Below are positions 25,087-36,849 of a stretch of 64,000 nucleotides of DNA, piece by piece. Each line of letters starts with the position of its first letter. Position 1 is the first letter of the stretch. The stretch is from Serilophus lunatus. Lineage: Eukaryota; Chordata; Aves; Passeriformes; Eurylaimidae. The stretch is taken from NCBI GenBank assembly GCA_013399895.1, contig VXBA01003715.1, positions 322,065-386,064 of the forward strand, written 5' to 3'. The notes beneath the pieces are model-generated. The model was given only the letters and a program-made list of their open reading frames with translations. It was not told the origin of the DNA and did no database searches. Made by a program: the position numbers and the translations under genes.

Positions 25087-26416
25087 ACACACGGACACAC
25101 AGAATTAACAAGGTTGGAAAAGACTGTAGAGATCATCAAGTACAAACTTTTACCTAACAACCTAACCAACACCAACCCATCATCTAAACCATCATGTCAC
25201 TAAGTTCATCATCCAACCCATCCTTAAACACATCCAGGGACGGTGACTCCACCACCTCCCTGGGAAGCCCATTCCAATGGGAAATCACTCTCTCTGTGAA
25301 AAAGTTTCTCCTAATATCCAACCTCAACCTCCCCTAATGCAGCCTAAGACTATGTCCTCTAATCCTGTCACTGGGAGCCTGAGAGAAGACACCAACCCTC
25401 GCCTGACTACAACCTCTTTTCAGGTAGTTATAGACAGCGATAAGGTCACCCCTGAGCCTCCTCCAGGCTGACCAACCTCAGTTCCCTCAGGTGTTCCTCA
25501 CAGCCCCTTCACCATCCTCATTGCCCTTCTCTGGACACATTCCAGCAACTCAACATCTTTCTTAAACTGAGGGGCCCAGATCTGGACACAGTACTGAAGC
25601 TGTGGCCTAACCAGTGTTGCATACAGAGGAAGAATAACTTCCCTAGTCCTACTGACAACACTATTCTCGATACAGGCCAGGATGCCTTTGGCCTTCTTGG
25701 CCAGCTGGGCACACTGCTGCCTCATGTTTGGTTTCCTATCAAACAGTACTCTCAAGTCCCTTTCTGCCTGGCTGCTTTCCAGCCACACTGTCCCCAGCCT
25801 ATAATTCTTCATGGGGTTATTGTGGCGAAAGTGTAGAACCTGGCACTTAGATTTATTAAACCTCATACTGTTGGATTCAGCCCATCCATCCATCCTGTCA
25901 AGGTGTCTCTGCAGAGCCCTCCTACCCTCTAAAGGATCGACACTCATTCCAAGCTTGGTGTCATCCACAAACTTGCTAATAATGGATTCCATCCCCTAGT
26001 CCTGGTCATCAATAAAGATATTGAACAAAACTGGTCCCAACACTGAACACTGGGGAGCCCCACTGGTGACTGGCCTCCAACTGGATGTGACACCGTTCAC
26101 CACCACTCCCTGAGCTCTTCCATCCAGCCAATTCTTAACCCACATCACTGTAAACCTGTCTAAGCCACAATGCACCAGTTTCACCAGGAGTTTACTACAG
26201 GAGACAGTATCAAAGTCTTTGCTAAAATCAAGGTACACTACATCCACAGGTTTTGCCTCATCGATCAGATGAGTTACCTGATCATAAAAGGAAACTAGAC
26301 AGGTTAAGCAGGATTCTTCCCCTCCTGAATCCATGCTGACTAGATCTGATCTCTGTATTATCCTGTAGATGCAGCATAATTTTTCTTAAGATGATTCGCT
26401 CCATAATTTTTCTTGG
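25087..26416 (-). mobile_element. CR1 LINE, ~1.3 kb, antisense, 5' truncated
   Basis: Left edge ACACACAGAATTAACAAGG followed by TTGGAAAAGACTG and AGATCATCAAG is the reverse complement of the same CR1 3' terminus seen at 23090-23143. The copy then runs through 3' region, thumb and most of the polymerase and stops near 26416, just after the KIMEQMI-equivalent position of the sense copy. It belongs to the same subfamily. Identity to the sense copy is about 78-85% by hand alignment outside 25514-25851 and 337 of 338 inside it. Confidence 0.95.
25498..26334 (-). pseudogene. CR1 ORF2 polymerase remnant, antisense
   Basis: One frame runs from 26334 to 25498 with a single stop at 25996-25998. Motifs in order: YLDFSKDFDT (first catalytic aspartate, from 26235 downward; D replaces the usual A of SKAFD), PQCSVLGPVLFNIFIDD (C replaces the usual G of PQGS) and, after the stop, KFVDDTKL (FVDD at 25971-25960, the catalytic pair). 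A frameshift near 26320 separates it from the upstream GFRRG-like region. The altered motif residues and the stop show it is dead. Past 25800 the frame enters the block shared almost perfectly with the other copy. Confidence 0.88.
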
Positions 26417-28669
26417 CAAAGCTTCTCTTTTGTTCATTACCTGATGGACTTATTTAGAACCCAGAGAACATCTCTGATATTGTGGGAAAATGAACTAAAG
26501 AAAAATGAAGTTTGAGTGAAAGCAAGTGGCAAAGGAGAAACAGATGGGACCTAGGGGCCTATAGTCAAGGAAAAAGATCTTCTTGCTTTTCCCCTCTGCA
26601 GCTCCCTCAGTTTTGCCACGATTCACATAAATGAGGGACCAGGACATATTTCTAATATCTGCAGTGGACGATATGGTTTTTGCTCCATCAATTCCCCTTG
26701 CTTGCACCTTCTCCTGTTTTTCCCCTTGACCCCCAGCCTTTTTCTCAGGACAGTGCTCTTTCTTATATACGCACATCAAAGCCCTTGCTCAGCCCCTGCC
26801 CAGCCACCTTCCAGCACTCCCTCCCCAAGCCCTCATACTCAGCCTGGTTTCAGGCTCCAGGAAGCTCTCCTAATGACAGCACCTTGAAAGGAAAATCCCA
26901 TGGCCTAATCACTTCTGCCTCATTTGCACAACAATATTTTCTGAAAAGAGGCAACTTATCAAAGTTTAGGAAATTAAATGTTTTTAATAGTAAGTCAATC
27001 TAAAAAATATGCAATTTAGACTCCCTCAAAAATTTCCTGCTAACATGAATGCAAAAAGACATAACCTTTAAGTTCCATAAAACTGTTAAAGTAGGGGTTT
27101 GAAGAGGAAATGATTTAAAGGTGTTGGTGTATGTCTTAAAAATAGTATTTTCATTATTGAAAAGTAGGATACATTGTTAATTCTTTCAAACAAGCTCATT
27201 TAAGAAAAAAAGTCACTGAAATATTTTTAATAAATGTTATTTGATTTCTCTCATCTAGTTATGATTTGTACTAAAAAATGTTTCATCATTCATTCATAGT
27301 TTTAACTAAAAATGTTTGACTCAATCTAAACATATATTCAGATTTAATGGAAAGAAATATTCTCAAACAAAATAATAAAACAAGCTGACATTCTATTGCT
27401 TTATTTTCTATTAAATATACAACAATGTCATAACATGTTTGGTAATTTAAGTTGATTTTAATTTGAACAGGGATTGCTGTGCATTTTCAGTTCTGTATAG
27501 GATTAAATGAAAAATTGATTCCTATTTACCAGGACAAGTTCTGGATGTGGATATATGTGGATGCGTGTTCTGAATATGGATTAGCACAATTAGCAATGAA
27601 GGAAGTTTACCATTAATGACCTTTGTCTGAGCAAATGAAAAAACAAATTGTACTTTTAGAGAGAGAAAAAATGTGGAATCTTACTTACACTTTTCAATTT
27701 TTTCAGTATTTATTTACCTTTTTTCCCCCTCAACATAATGCTTGCAGGCTCTCTACTCAGAACAATATAATCCTGTGCGCACCCCCCTCTGAATATAAAG
27801 TGTAAAACCCTTTGTTTGTAAGCACATCTTGAACAGTGGTGTTTTTGTTCAAGAATATCTATTGTGGGTTAATCATTAGGATTTAACCGTGTCATACAGT
27901 TCATTATATCCAGATTCCTGGATTACATTTGTTTGATTTTGGCAAGGAATAACTTGAAGTTAGACTGCCTTTGCTGTTTTTAATGTTAAATTACCTTTTG
28001 TGACTAGTCTAAGAACATATTTAAAATATATTTTCAAATTTGGAGAAATTTTCAGACTGGAACAAAGGAAAATATAACACTAAAAAATTCACATTTAGAA
28101 GGAGTTTTCTGTGCAAGCAAAATGTTTTGCAATGTATATTTTGCTAAAATTTACTGTTAAACAAAAATAATTTTCTGGAATCAGCAGGATACAATATTTT
28201 TGCATTTTCTTACTATAATACAACCTTGCAAAAAATTCTCTTACATGTTCAAACGTTTTTGCTTTTATATTCAAAATGAAAACATGAAAGAATAAGAGAA
28301 CTCAGTGCTGTTGAAACAAACCGTTTCTGGCCATTAACTTACAACCTACACTTTCTCACTCTAGTGTTTCAAATTTCTCACTTTTGATTCAACTCAGATT
28401 AAACCCCAAAACTCAAAGTCTCTCATTCATATATGCAACAGAATTTTCTTACTCTTAAGAGCTGTAATCCCAGTGCAAAGGTTTTTTAAGGGTTTGTAAA
28501 TGCAAAAGATAAATATACCCAAGGTGCCCACCTATCACTTGTCTTAGTTAAGAAGTAGCAATCTTCTTAAAAGACTCACATTTTCAGTCCAGTCCTGTAG
28601 AAGAACAGGAGAAAGATCATTGGATGTGAGGTTTCTACCATAGTTTCTGGATCAAGCTAATTGATCTGA
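26417..28669. other. unique non-coding DNA
   Basis: A moderately GC-rich first part (26480-26900, with pyrimidine-rich stretches near 26700-26860) passes into strongly AT-rich sequence. Open frames of 60-107 codons occur but overlap on both strands and look like nothing known. Confidence 0.5.
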
Positions 28670-29022
28670 TAATTAAGAGAAGACTGAGAGGGGATCTCAT
28701 TAATGCATATAAACATCTCAAAGGCAAGTGCCAAGAGGATGGTGACAGACTTCTTTCAGTCAAGCCCAGTGACAGTACAAGGAGCAATGGCCATAAACTA
28801 ACACACGAGACTTCTCACCTTAACGTGAGGAAAGAACTTCTTTATATTGAGTCTGGCACAGCACCAGAGCAGGCTGCCCAGGGAGGTCATGAAAACATTC
28901 TCAACCTACCTGGACACGTTCCTATGTAACCTGTTCTAGGTGACTCTGCCTTGGCAGATGATTGGACTAGATGATCTCCAGAGGTCCCTTCCAACCCTAA
29001 CAATTCCATGATTCTGCAATTT
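28670..29022 (+). mobile_element. CR1 LINE, 3' tail fragment, sense
   Basis: Starts with GAAGACTGAGAGGGGATCTC (28680-28699), the region just before the end of ORF2, and follows CR1 through GGCTGCCCAGGGAGGTCATG to the terminus GACTAGATGATCTCCAGAGG, CCCTTCCAACCC and CCATGATTCTGCAAT. About 350 bp, frame broken, 5' truncated. Its terminus (ATGATTCTG) differs from the CTGTGATT type of the 21-26 kb pair, so it is a different CR1 subfamily. Confidence 0.9.
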
Positions 29023-32000
29023 AGGATAATCTTTGAAATGTTTGGATAGCTTTGAACTGTGATTACCATTACTTTTTATTTTACATTTGTATTCACGTGA
29101 CTCTGTTTATTATTGAAAAAATATATAATTATACATAATTAATAAGTTAAAAATTCTCAGTTAATTTTTAGTTGTGGCTGTTTTAGATAAATAAGTAAAT
29201 ATAGTATGTATGCTGCAGAAATATTGTAAAGACGTAAACCTACAAAATATTCGTCTTCAGAGCAGAGCTGTAAACACTTGTAAACGCTTGTATAACTACG
29301 TTATAGTATTCCTGCAATAAAGCTTCTTAGGCTATTTCTTATTAAGGCTCATCACAGGTTTTATTTCAGATTTAGGTGTTTCATAAAAGTTTAAGGGAAG
29401 TGATAGTATGAACTCTCTAGACACAAAATGCTTTTTGACACTAAGTTTGAAGCAAAGAATACCTCTGCATTGGATGTAAGTCTTGAAATGAGCATCTGTT
29501 TTGTGGTGTGATCTCAACATAGTTTTACCTGTTAATCTGTATTATTGAAAAATTTCACACAAAGAAAAATTGTCTCCTGCTGTTTAGCAAGCTACAGAGA
29601 TCATTAAGTAACAGTTACTAGGGCCTTTCCACAAACATCTAAGTCATGTATGTTAGTGAAACTGTGGTTGTGTGCCCTTGAAACTGGTAGGTTGGACAGT
29701 CAGGGTAGTGAGGTGGGCATCAGTTAGTCAGTGTGAAGGAGAGAAATATTCTCTGGATAAAAGCAGTGTAGAGGGAGAAGAAAAGCAGACAGTTGTTTGG
29801 CAAAGAGGTTGGCCCAGTAGCAGAGCATGGAAGGCTGTTGTTTGAGCTTCTTGCTTCAAACAATTGCAGAAATGAGAACTAAGACTGCTCTTCCAGGCAT
29901 GGAGCTGACCGGATAACAGAGATGAAAGAACTGACTTCAATAAGAGCAAAATAGACTCTGGAGGTGGGGGAAAAAAGCTAACTTCTAGTGAAGGAGAGTG
30001 TGCCAAAAGTGACAATTGAAAGGGAAGGATTTCACAGAGGTGACCAGCAGGAAAGGAAGACCCAGTGACTGCAGTGCAACAATACAGTGATGCTGCAGGC
30101 AGAAACTGTAAAAGGGATGTGAGGAATCATGGAAAATGAGACTCAGGAGACCGGGCAGCAGAGAAAAAAGAGCTGCAGAGTTTTAAAGTTGAGAAGTAAA
30201 GAGCAAAAAAAGATCTGTATATAGAGTGTTATCAAAGAGGTTGCAACCCACTGAAATCCTGTGGTAGCTCAGACAAGCCAGTGTCCAAACGTGGAATGTT
30301 TGAGTAATTTTGGTTATGTATTATCTACAAGTTGGAACCGCTTTTATTGGAAGTTTGTCATTACTGTTTATGAAACCAGTAATTATGCTTTTACACCTGA
30401 AACTTAAACAGTTGAAGGTGCTTTCTTTGCTCCTTGAGCAAAACGAATACACAAAAGAATTGCACAATACTGTGCATGGAGAACTATTTTCAAACCTGTA
30501 GAGGAATCGTGATCCCAAATAAAATCAACAAAAGGACAGAACACATCCTTTCTGTAGTAAGAACATGCACTGAGCTAACTTTTTGCATCATTAATTCAGT
30601 GAGACATGATTGCCTTGCCCAGCACAATGCAAGAGCCTCTGTGGATGCCTGGGGGCTTATAGCAGTGTTGAACTCGGCGAATGCATCTTCCAGCAGGAGC
30701 TGGTAATAGGGACTGTCCTGTAGTTCACAGCAACTTCACCAGTCCCTGGAGTAGGCCCCCACCCATAAGGAGCTCCATCTTTAAGGAAAAAGACTAAGAC
30801 TAAGAGGGCCAGTACAGATGGAGGAAGGATTATGATGTTCCAAAGAGGTAGAAAATTTGTATAGAGGACAAGAGGATGTGAAAAAACTAAACTTACTCTC
30901 TAGTTTTTCAGCTCCTTTTTTTTTTTTTTTTTTTCCCAGTCTCAGCTAAAAACCGAGTTTTTCTTTCTCAGTTTTCTCCAGGTGTCAGATTCCCTCAGTT
31001 TTTCAACTTCTTTAGATCATCAGCGAATTCCTGGGTACAGCCTGAAAAAACACTTGTAATTGCGAGGTTTTTCATCTTAATGAATTGCATTTGATGAGAT
31101 TAATTAGAATTAGCAGACTTCTATAACATACTTTCATTAAATGTATAGATTTCATACAGAATTTAAAACATGTAGAATAAAATATTGTCTTCAATAAGTT
31201 ATATATTTTTAGATAATAGCAAATTTTTGTGTACTTTCCACATTTTCTGACAAGTGAGGTGATTCAAATAAAAGTTTTATGCTGAGATGACTTTCTGAAG
31301 TTGATGTATTGCTCTGAGTTTTACTGTTACTGTGCAACTGATTTCTTCCTGTTATAATACACCTACAGTTAGAAACTGTACCTAGGAAAATTCTATGTAC
31401 ATAATTTATATGACTACTTGCAATGAGACAACTGAGGGTTGTACTGATAATTATATACACATTTACCAGGGACTTCAGTCACCTTCAATGTAAAATCAGA
31501 CTGTCCAAAAGTCTTCAAACATATAAAAAAAAAACAAGACATGGAGAAATGGTGACTGATTTTTTGCTAAAGCAAGAATTTTTCCTCATTCTGTTTTGCT
31601 GCTGGGTATGATAAGCATAGCAATAGAATATGCCATGCCAGACTAAGCCTTTTAGTGCTGATTCACAAATACCATTAATGCTAGCCTTTTCTTCAGAGAA
31701 TTCCCTCCCTAAGTTTAGAATGTGTGGGCATATAAAAAGTCGATTGTATTTTTAATAGTCTTAAAGGAAAGATTAAACAGGAGCTTGCAAGAAGCTTTTG
31801 CCACATGTCAGCATAGACAAAGCCATTAGACATTTTGTTCATCATTTGCACAAAAAGAGCTTCTGACTATTCAAGATATCAGTGTCTATTTCCAGTACTG
31901 CAGCACAATAAAAATAATATGCTACAGAAAATGCAATTATCCCAGTTTTAATTATTTTATTCCTAAAGATCACATAACATAGGTAAATTATATATTGTTA

Positions 32001-33548
32001 CAAACCTAATACAACTTTTCATGCTTTTTCAGTGCCTAGTACCACATCTAGTGAGCACTCGGAACTGAGAGGTAAAAGGCCGCAAATCCAATGCTTTTCC
32101 TGACTTCCTAAAATGAAACAGTGCTGAGGAGGAACTATCACAGTATAGAGGCTGATGGAACAACCTGACATGTGCAGTCAGGAAGAATGACTTCAGAAAA
32201 GGACATAGAATGAGAAGACTTTTGGGTTTAATTCAATTTGAGACATCACTTATGTGATATAATGAAAGGGCATCATCAAAATGTTGATGGATATGGTAGA
32301 GGGAAACCATAGAAATCAAGCTGTTCCACAATAAATATTTTTGAAGAATATCATAAGAGAAGATTAAAGCAAAGCATTTAACTCAGGAGATTATAAACTC
32401 TACCAGAACAAGTAGCTTCAATACTTCTTTTCTACTTACCTATTTTTCATGCAGACTTACAGTTTGCTTCTCTGTCAGTTGTTGAAAATTTCAGAACTGC
32501 CTTTCAGTAGTTTCAGTCTAAATTTCATATAAGTAGGGAAAGTTAGACTTGGACGCTGAACGACACGTATTAGGGAATAGAGTTTAAAGGATTGTTTGTG
32601 GTATCCTTGCTAATACAGGCTTCCTTCACCTTCAGAAAACTATGTTGGCCAGAGGTAAAACACCAAGCCGAATGGACAGTGTATATCGTTTCCTTTATTA
32701 CTGACAATCTTCCAAGTGGTGACAAGAAATTAACAATAGAATTGGCCAAGCATCTCTGTAAATAAATTTGATAAACACAGAGCTTGTCAGAGTGTAAATA
32801 AAATGTCTTCACAGATATGTAACTTCAGTGATAAAACATATCAAGTAAATGACTGCACCCATTTTTTGAGATTTTCATGGGTCTTACAAATTTTTTTAAT
32901 TTATCAACAGAGCAACAAATAAATGATATTTAATAATAAACTTGGTAAAAAGTTTCCAATTCATGATTCACACTCTAAATCTAGGAATTACGCTTAACTA
33001 ATCAGCAAGCAAAGAAGTAAAAATATACTAGGTGACACACATTGAAGATGAACAGCATAAATTTTGAATAATGAATGCTTCCAATAAACTCCTAACAGAC
33101 AATCTTCAGAGCAAAAATTGCTCAGAGAAATAATACAGTGAATAATGAATATATTGGAGAAAATAAAGGCCTGTATATGGACAAAAACTGCACAGAAAAA
33201 GAGATAAAAATATAATAAATAAATAAATTAGATGTTATTAATTTTTCATCTGTATTCCTGCTCATAGAAAAGGACATATTTTCCTCTCACTTCTCTCACC
33301 ATAAATCTAGAGTTACCTCTTTGATTATATCAATTCTATTTCACAAATATACCCACACAGAGAATTCAGGGCTACCTGGAACCAGTGTCCCTGAGGGACC
33401 AGTGTCCTGAATTAATCATCAGTTTACAGTAACTGAGATCCTGGGCTGTGTTTCTTGTTCACTGTTTATACTGGTCTTCTCATTTAGGCTCACTAAAGTT
33501 AATGAATTAAGCATTGTTATTGCAGTAAAGTACAAAATCATCCATATA
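29023..33548. other. unique AT-rich non-coding DNA
   Basis: About 4.5 kb with no supported gene. It includes a run of 19 T at 30916-30934 and an (AAAT)n stretch at 33213-33229. A purine-rich block at 29700-30200 is unusual in base composition but has no identifiable content. Confidence 0.5.
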
Positions 33549-33625
33549 TTCATAGATCTGAAGGTTAGGAACATCTATTAGATCACCCTATAGGGTCTCC
33601 TGTATGAAACGAACCATAACAGTTG
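33549..33625 (-). repeat. ancient CR1-lineage 3' end fragment, antisense
   Basis: TCATAGATCTGAAGGTTAGG, then TATTAGATCACC and TCTCCTGTAT follow the order of the 3' end of an old CR1 group widespread in reptiles and birds (TCATAGA, AAGGCCAGAAGGGACC, TTAGATCATC, CTCCTGTAT in antisense). Identity is perhaps 70% by eye. Short, so moderate confidence. Confidence 0.5.
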
Positions 33626-33870
33626 CCAGTTACTTCTCTAGGGAGTTGAAGAGATCATAAATAAATTTACAGGTATATAATTTTCTTCAATTTTATTTTA
33701 ACACTTAAATAAAAATAAAAAGGGTGGGAAAGGGGAAAAACCCCTCAGATTTTAAATAGTTACCCTAGTTCACACAGCTTACCATAAAGCAGAACTGGGA
33801 ATATCTTCCGGTTTTTGCTGCAGTTATTAAGCAATAGTATTCTTCAATGGATACCCCAAAATCAGAGGCG

Positions 33871-35017
33871 GAAGGTGTACTGGTTTGTGGGGGCTGGGAG
33901 GGGGAAGAATGCAAGCAGTCCACTTACTTGAATTAAAAGTCAATTTTCCTCAAAAGCTGAGATGAAGGCAGCCCTATCCCGGGCAGGGCAGGGGGTTGCC
34001 CCCGGCCAGGACCAGGAGGGGGGGGAGGGACCCTTGTTTCGACTGCACCAGTCCCAGTGCCCCGAGGTTGGGGCCGGGGCCGGGTGGCGGCTCCGCGCCC
34101 TCCAGGCTCCTGGCAGCGGGGCAGTGGTTTCTAGCCGCCCCCCGTCCCCCGCTGCTCCCGGGAGCACGGGGGCTGGGCGGTGGCTTATTGCTGGCCGTTG
34201 CCATGCATGACCCCGGGGCTGTCGTGTGCAGTGTAACCCAGACAGCTTCTATTCCTGCCCATTGTCCCCCTGCCCTGCGAAGTGTGCGGCCGGGGCCATC
34301 CTTTCCCGCACGGGCACGGTGGCTTCCCGGGGCGGGTAGCAGCCTGGGGGCACAGCTATGGGGAAGCCCCAGCGTCCCTCCAGGGGGCAGCGGCTTCTCA
34401 CCTCCACCCCGAGGAGCACAGGCAGCAGCCCGCAGCCCCAGGCCAGCCTGGCCGGGAATTTCAGCACCACGGCTGCTAACGGAGAGCAATAGAGAGCTGG
34501 CCCTGGCACCGTGTTGGCGCTGTGGCATCTCTGAGGTGAGGCCACCATGAAAAACAAGATGGCGCCTAACGACTGANCACCCATTTCTCTCAACCCGGGA
34601 GCTATTTCCAGCTGGCTAGCAAGTATCCTTCGGAAAAAGGGAGGGAGGGAATCATTTTCACCTCTGTTTGTGTTTTTCAGAGAGGCTGAAGGGCCAGAGG
34701 TGCTTCCAGAGAGAGAGAAGGGAGAGACACCCTTTCCTACCCTTCCTCTCTGTCCCTTTCAACTAGTCATCTGACTGAAAGGAACAGTTCCCTTCCTTTT
34801 TTTGTTTTTTTTTTCCCTTTTTGTGTGGTTTTTTTTTCCTTGAGTGTTGGGGGGTCCCTCAATGTAATTCTGGGGTCTCCTGTGGGTTACCCTACCTCTC
34901 TAATTCAATTCCCCTGGAATAAATTGTTCTCCTGCTGACCGTTCTATTCAGTTTTCCGTCACCTTGATTGAATCTGCCCCCTGAATGCTAAACGGTGGGT
35001 CAAACCACCGCAGAAGG
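33871..35017 (+). mobile_element. solo LTR (ERVL-like) with 5-bp target duplication
   Basis: The LTR spans 33876-35012 (1137 bp), begins TGTACTGGTTTGTGGGGGCT and ends GGGTCAAACCACCGCA. It is flanked by perfect GAAGG copies at 33871-33875 and 35013-35017. A 5-bp duplication fits class III (ERVL) elements, although length alone is not decisive. A polyadenylation signal AATAAA lies at 34918-34923 and fixes the sense strand. The interior from about 33985 to 34560 is strongly GC- and CpG-rich, unlike everything nearby, and contains AAGATGGCGCC (34556-34566), which fits a YY1 site. Long overlapping frames of 184 codons on both strands there come from the scarcity of stop codons in GC-rich DNA. One N stands at 34577. 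No gag, pol or env adjoins, so this is read as a solo LTR. Confidence 0.8.
34918..34923 (+). terminator. LTR polyadenylation signal AATAAA
   Basis: Canonical hexamer about 90 bases before the end of the LTR, the expected place for the R/U5 side of a retroviral LTR. It supports the plus orientation. Confidence 0.6.
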
Positions 35018-36849
35018 GAACAAATTTAGTTGATGCTTGTGATCTAGAAAGCATATTAGTTCCAAAATGCAATTTCATGTTTAACACTGCTGAAGCCTTT
35101 TTGTTTCAAGCCACAGAGAGTGACTACAACTGTTAACATCCCTATTTTGCAATAGCCTGAAAAATGGAATAAGATGAAGAACCCTTTCAAATGGTGAGTT
35201 TGAGTTCAAAAATGTTTGGGGCTTAAGAAAAGTAGAAAATACAGGTAAAGCTAGAAAAGATGTATGTATTTCATGTCAACTTCCTGGAAACTCTACTGTA
35301 TGATTTTAACTTCTTCCAGCATTGTAATACTGTTGTATAATTCCATAACCATGCATGTGAGACTCAGAGAATATTTGCATTCAATTTGCAGTGAAGGATG
35401 TATATCAACTGGATGTATATCCACTGTGCAGTTTAGGTCATGAAAGTATTTATGCAGTAATAACACTTCAATTGTAGGGCATCTACCATTTGAACAGTGT
35501 TATTATAAAATGATGGATTTTCTATAATGACACTAAATGAGAAATTCAGTGTCAACCCATAGGGACAGATGAGACAAACAGATATAATATCTCTGACTTT
35601 CTAATTATCTCTGTTTTCACATCAAAAGATGTGACTTCACACACCTGGAAAAACCAATATCATACACACACATTCCAGTGATGCAGCTATCAACTAGCTC
35701 CCTTTCTGTAACTGGAGTCTTTTTTTATGTATTGTTAGTGCTGAGCCAGATATGTTCCCTGAGGAGTTTGGGTTTAGAGAGTCACATTATTTTTTGCACA
35801 TAAAATTTGCTTTGGAAAAATATTAACTATTTCAAACCTTATCAAGAGTTAGTGATTGATACAGTGCTAATTTAAACAAACACATTCATGTTGTCCTACT
35901 CTTGCACTTAGTCATTTATGTATCATACTGACTATTTGCTCCATATGAGAAGGATTAACTCACATTAATGCCTTGCAAGCAGATTGTAGTCCCAGAAACT
36001 ATACAGTCTAACTGATAACATATGTGGTAGGCAAGAAAATATTGACACTTACCTAACACATGCTTACAGCAAGGCTTATGTTGTTTCTTTTCAGTGTGTG
36101 CTTTATGAATTCTTTAGTAAATTTCCTCTTAAAAAATTGAGTATGCTCTGCTGCTGGCTAATCTTAACCAGTTTGGGGAGTTCTTATTATCCAGGAAAGA
36201 TATATGTTTGTTTGCTAATGTTGGAAGGAGCTCACTGACTAATTTTCAGAATGAATCTGGAAGTATTGTCTAGGTTCTTCCAGCCTAATTCTCATTGCAT
36301 AATACTTTAATCTGAAATTAATCCCTTATAACTAGGACTTAGTAATATAAGTAATAAAAATGTCAAAAGAAGAACATGTATTACGGAACTCTTGCAGTTC
36401 TTGGATGTCTGATGCTACAGCGAGCAAGAACAGAGATATGGATTTGTCAAGGAAATGTTAATGTGATACCAAACCACATCTAACACCACTTTTTCTGCAT
36501 CATTTTACTCAATGGATATCTTAGCATACTGAACTGTCATTTAATCACTTTGCTGTTTTGTGGCAATAGTAAGTGGTAAAATTATTATCCAAAAAATCAG
36601 TATGTATCTCATAGCCAGCACATTCATCTAAGATATTTGCATATGCAGACCATACAGGATAACCCTCTCCTTGAATTACTAAAAGAGCAGATTTTTTTTC
36701 CCTTAAGTTTGGCAAAACTTCTGCGCATCCTAATGAAAATACCCTGAATGATACCCCAGCTCAAGACCGAATGTGAGATGAAAAGTATAGGAAAGTAAAA
36801 GGTAATTGACTTATTTCTTGCATATTTACATCTTATTTAGAGAAGTATA
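35018..36849. other. unique AT-rich DNA between two LTRs
   Basis: About 1.8 kb separate two LTRs of similar length in the same orientation. The interval has no retroviral-like open frame, and the LTRs belong to different families, so it is host sequence and not the interior of a provirus. Confidence 0.6.

Noticed and set aside
33974..34550. Two overlapping 184-codon open frames on opposite strands
   Set aside because: They lie in the CpG-rich interior of an LTR, where stop codons are rare. Composition (Ala, Gly, Pro, Arg) and openness on both strands show this is a base-composition effect. No retroviral or host domain is visible.
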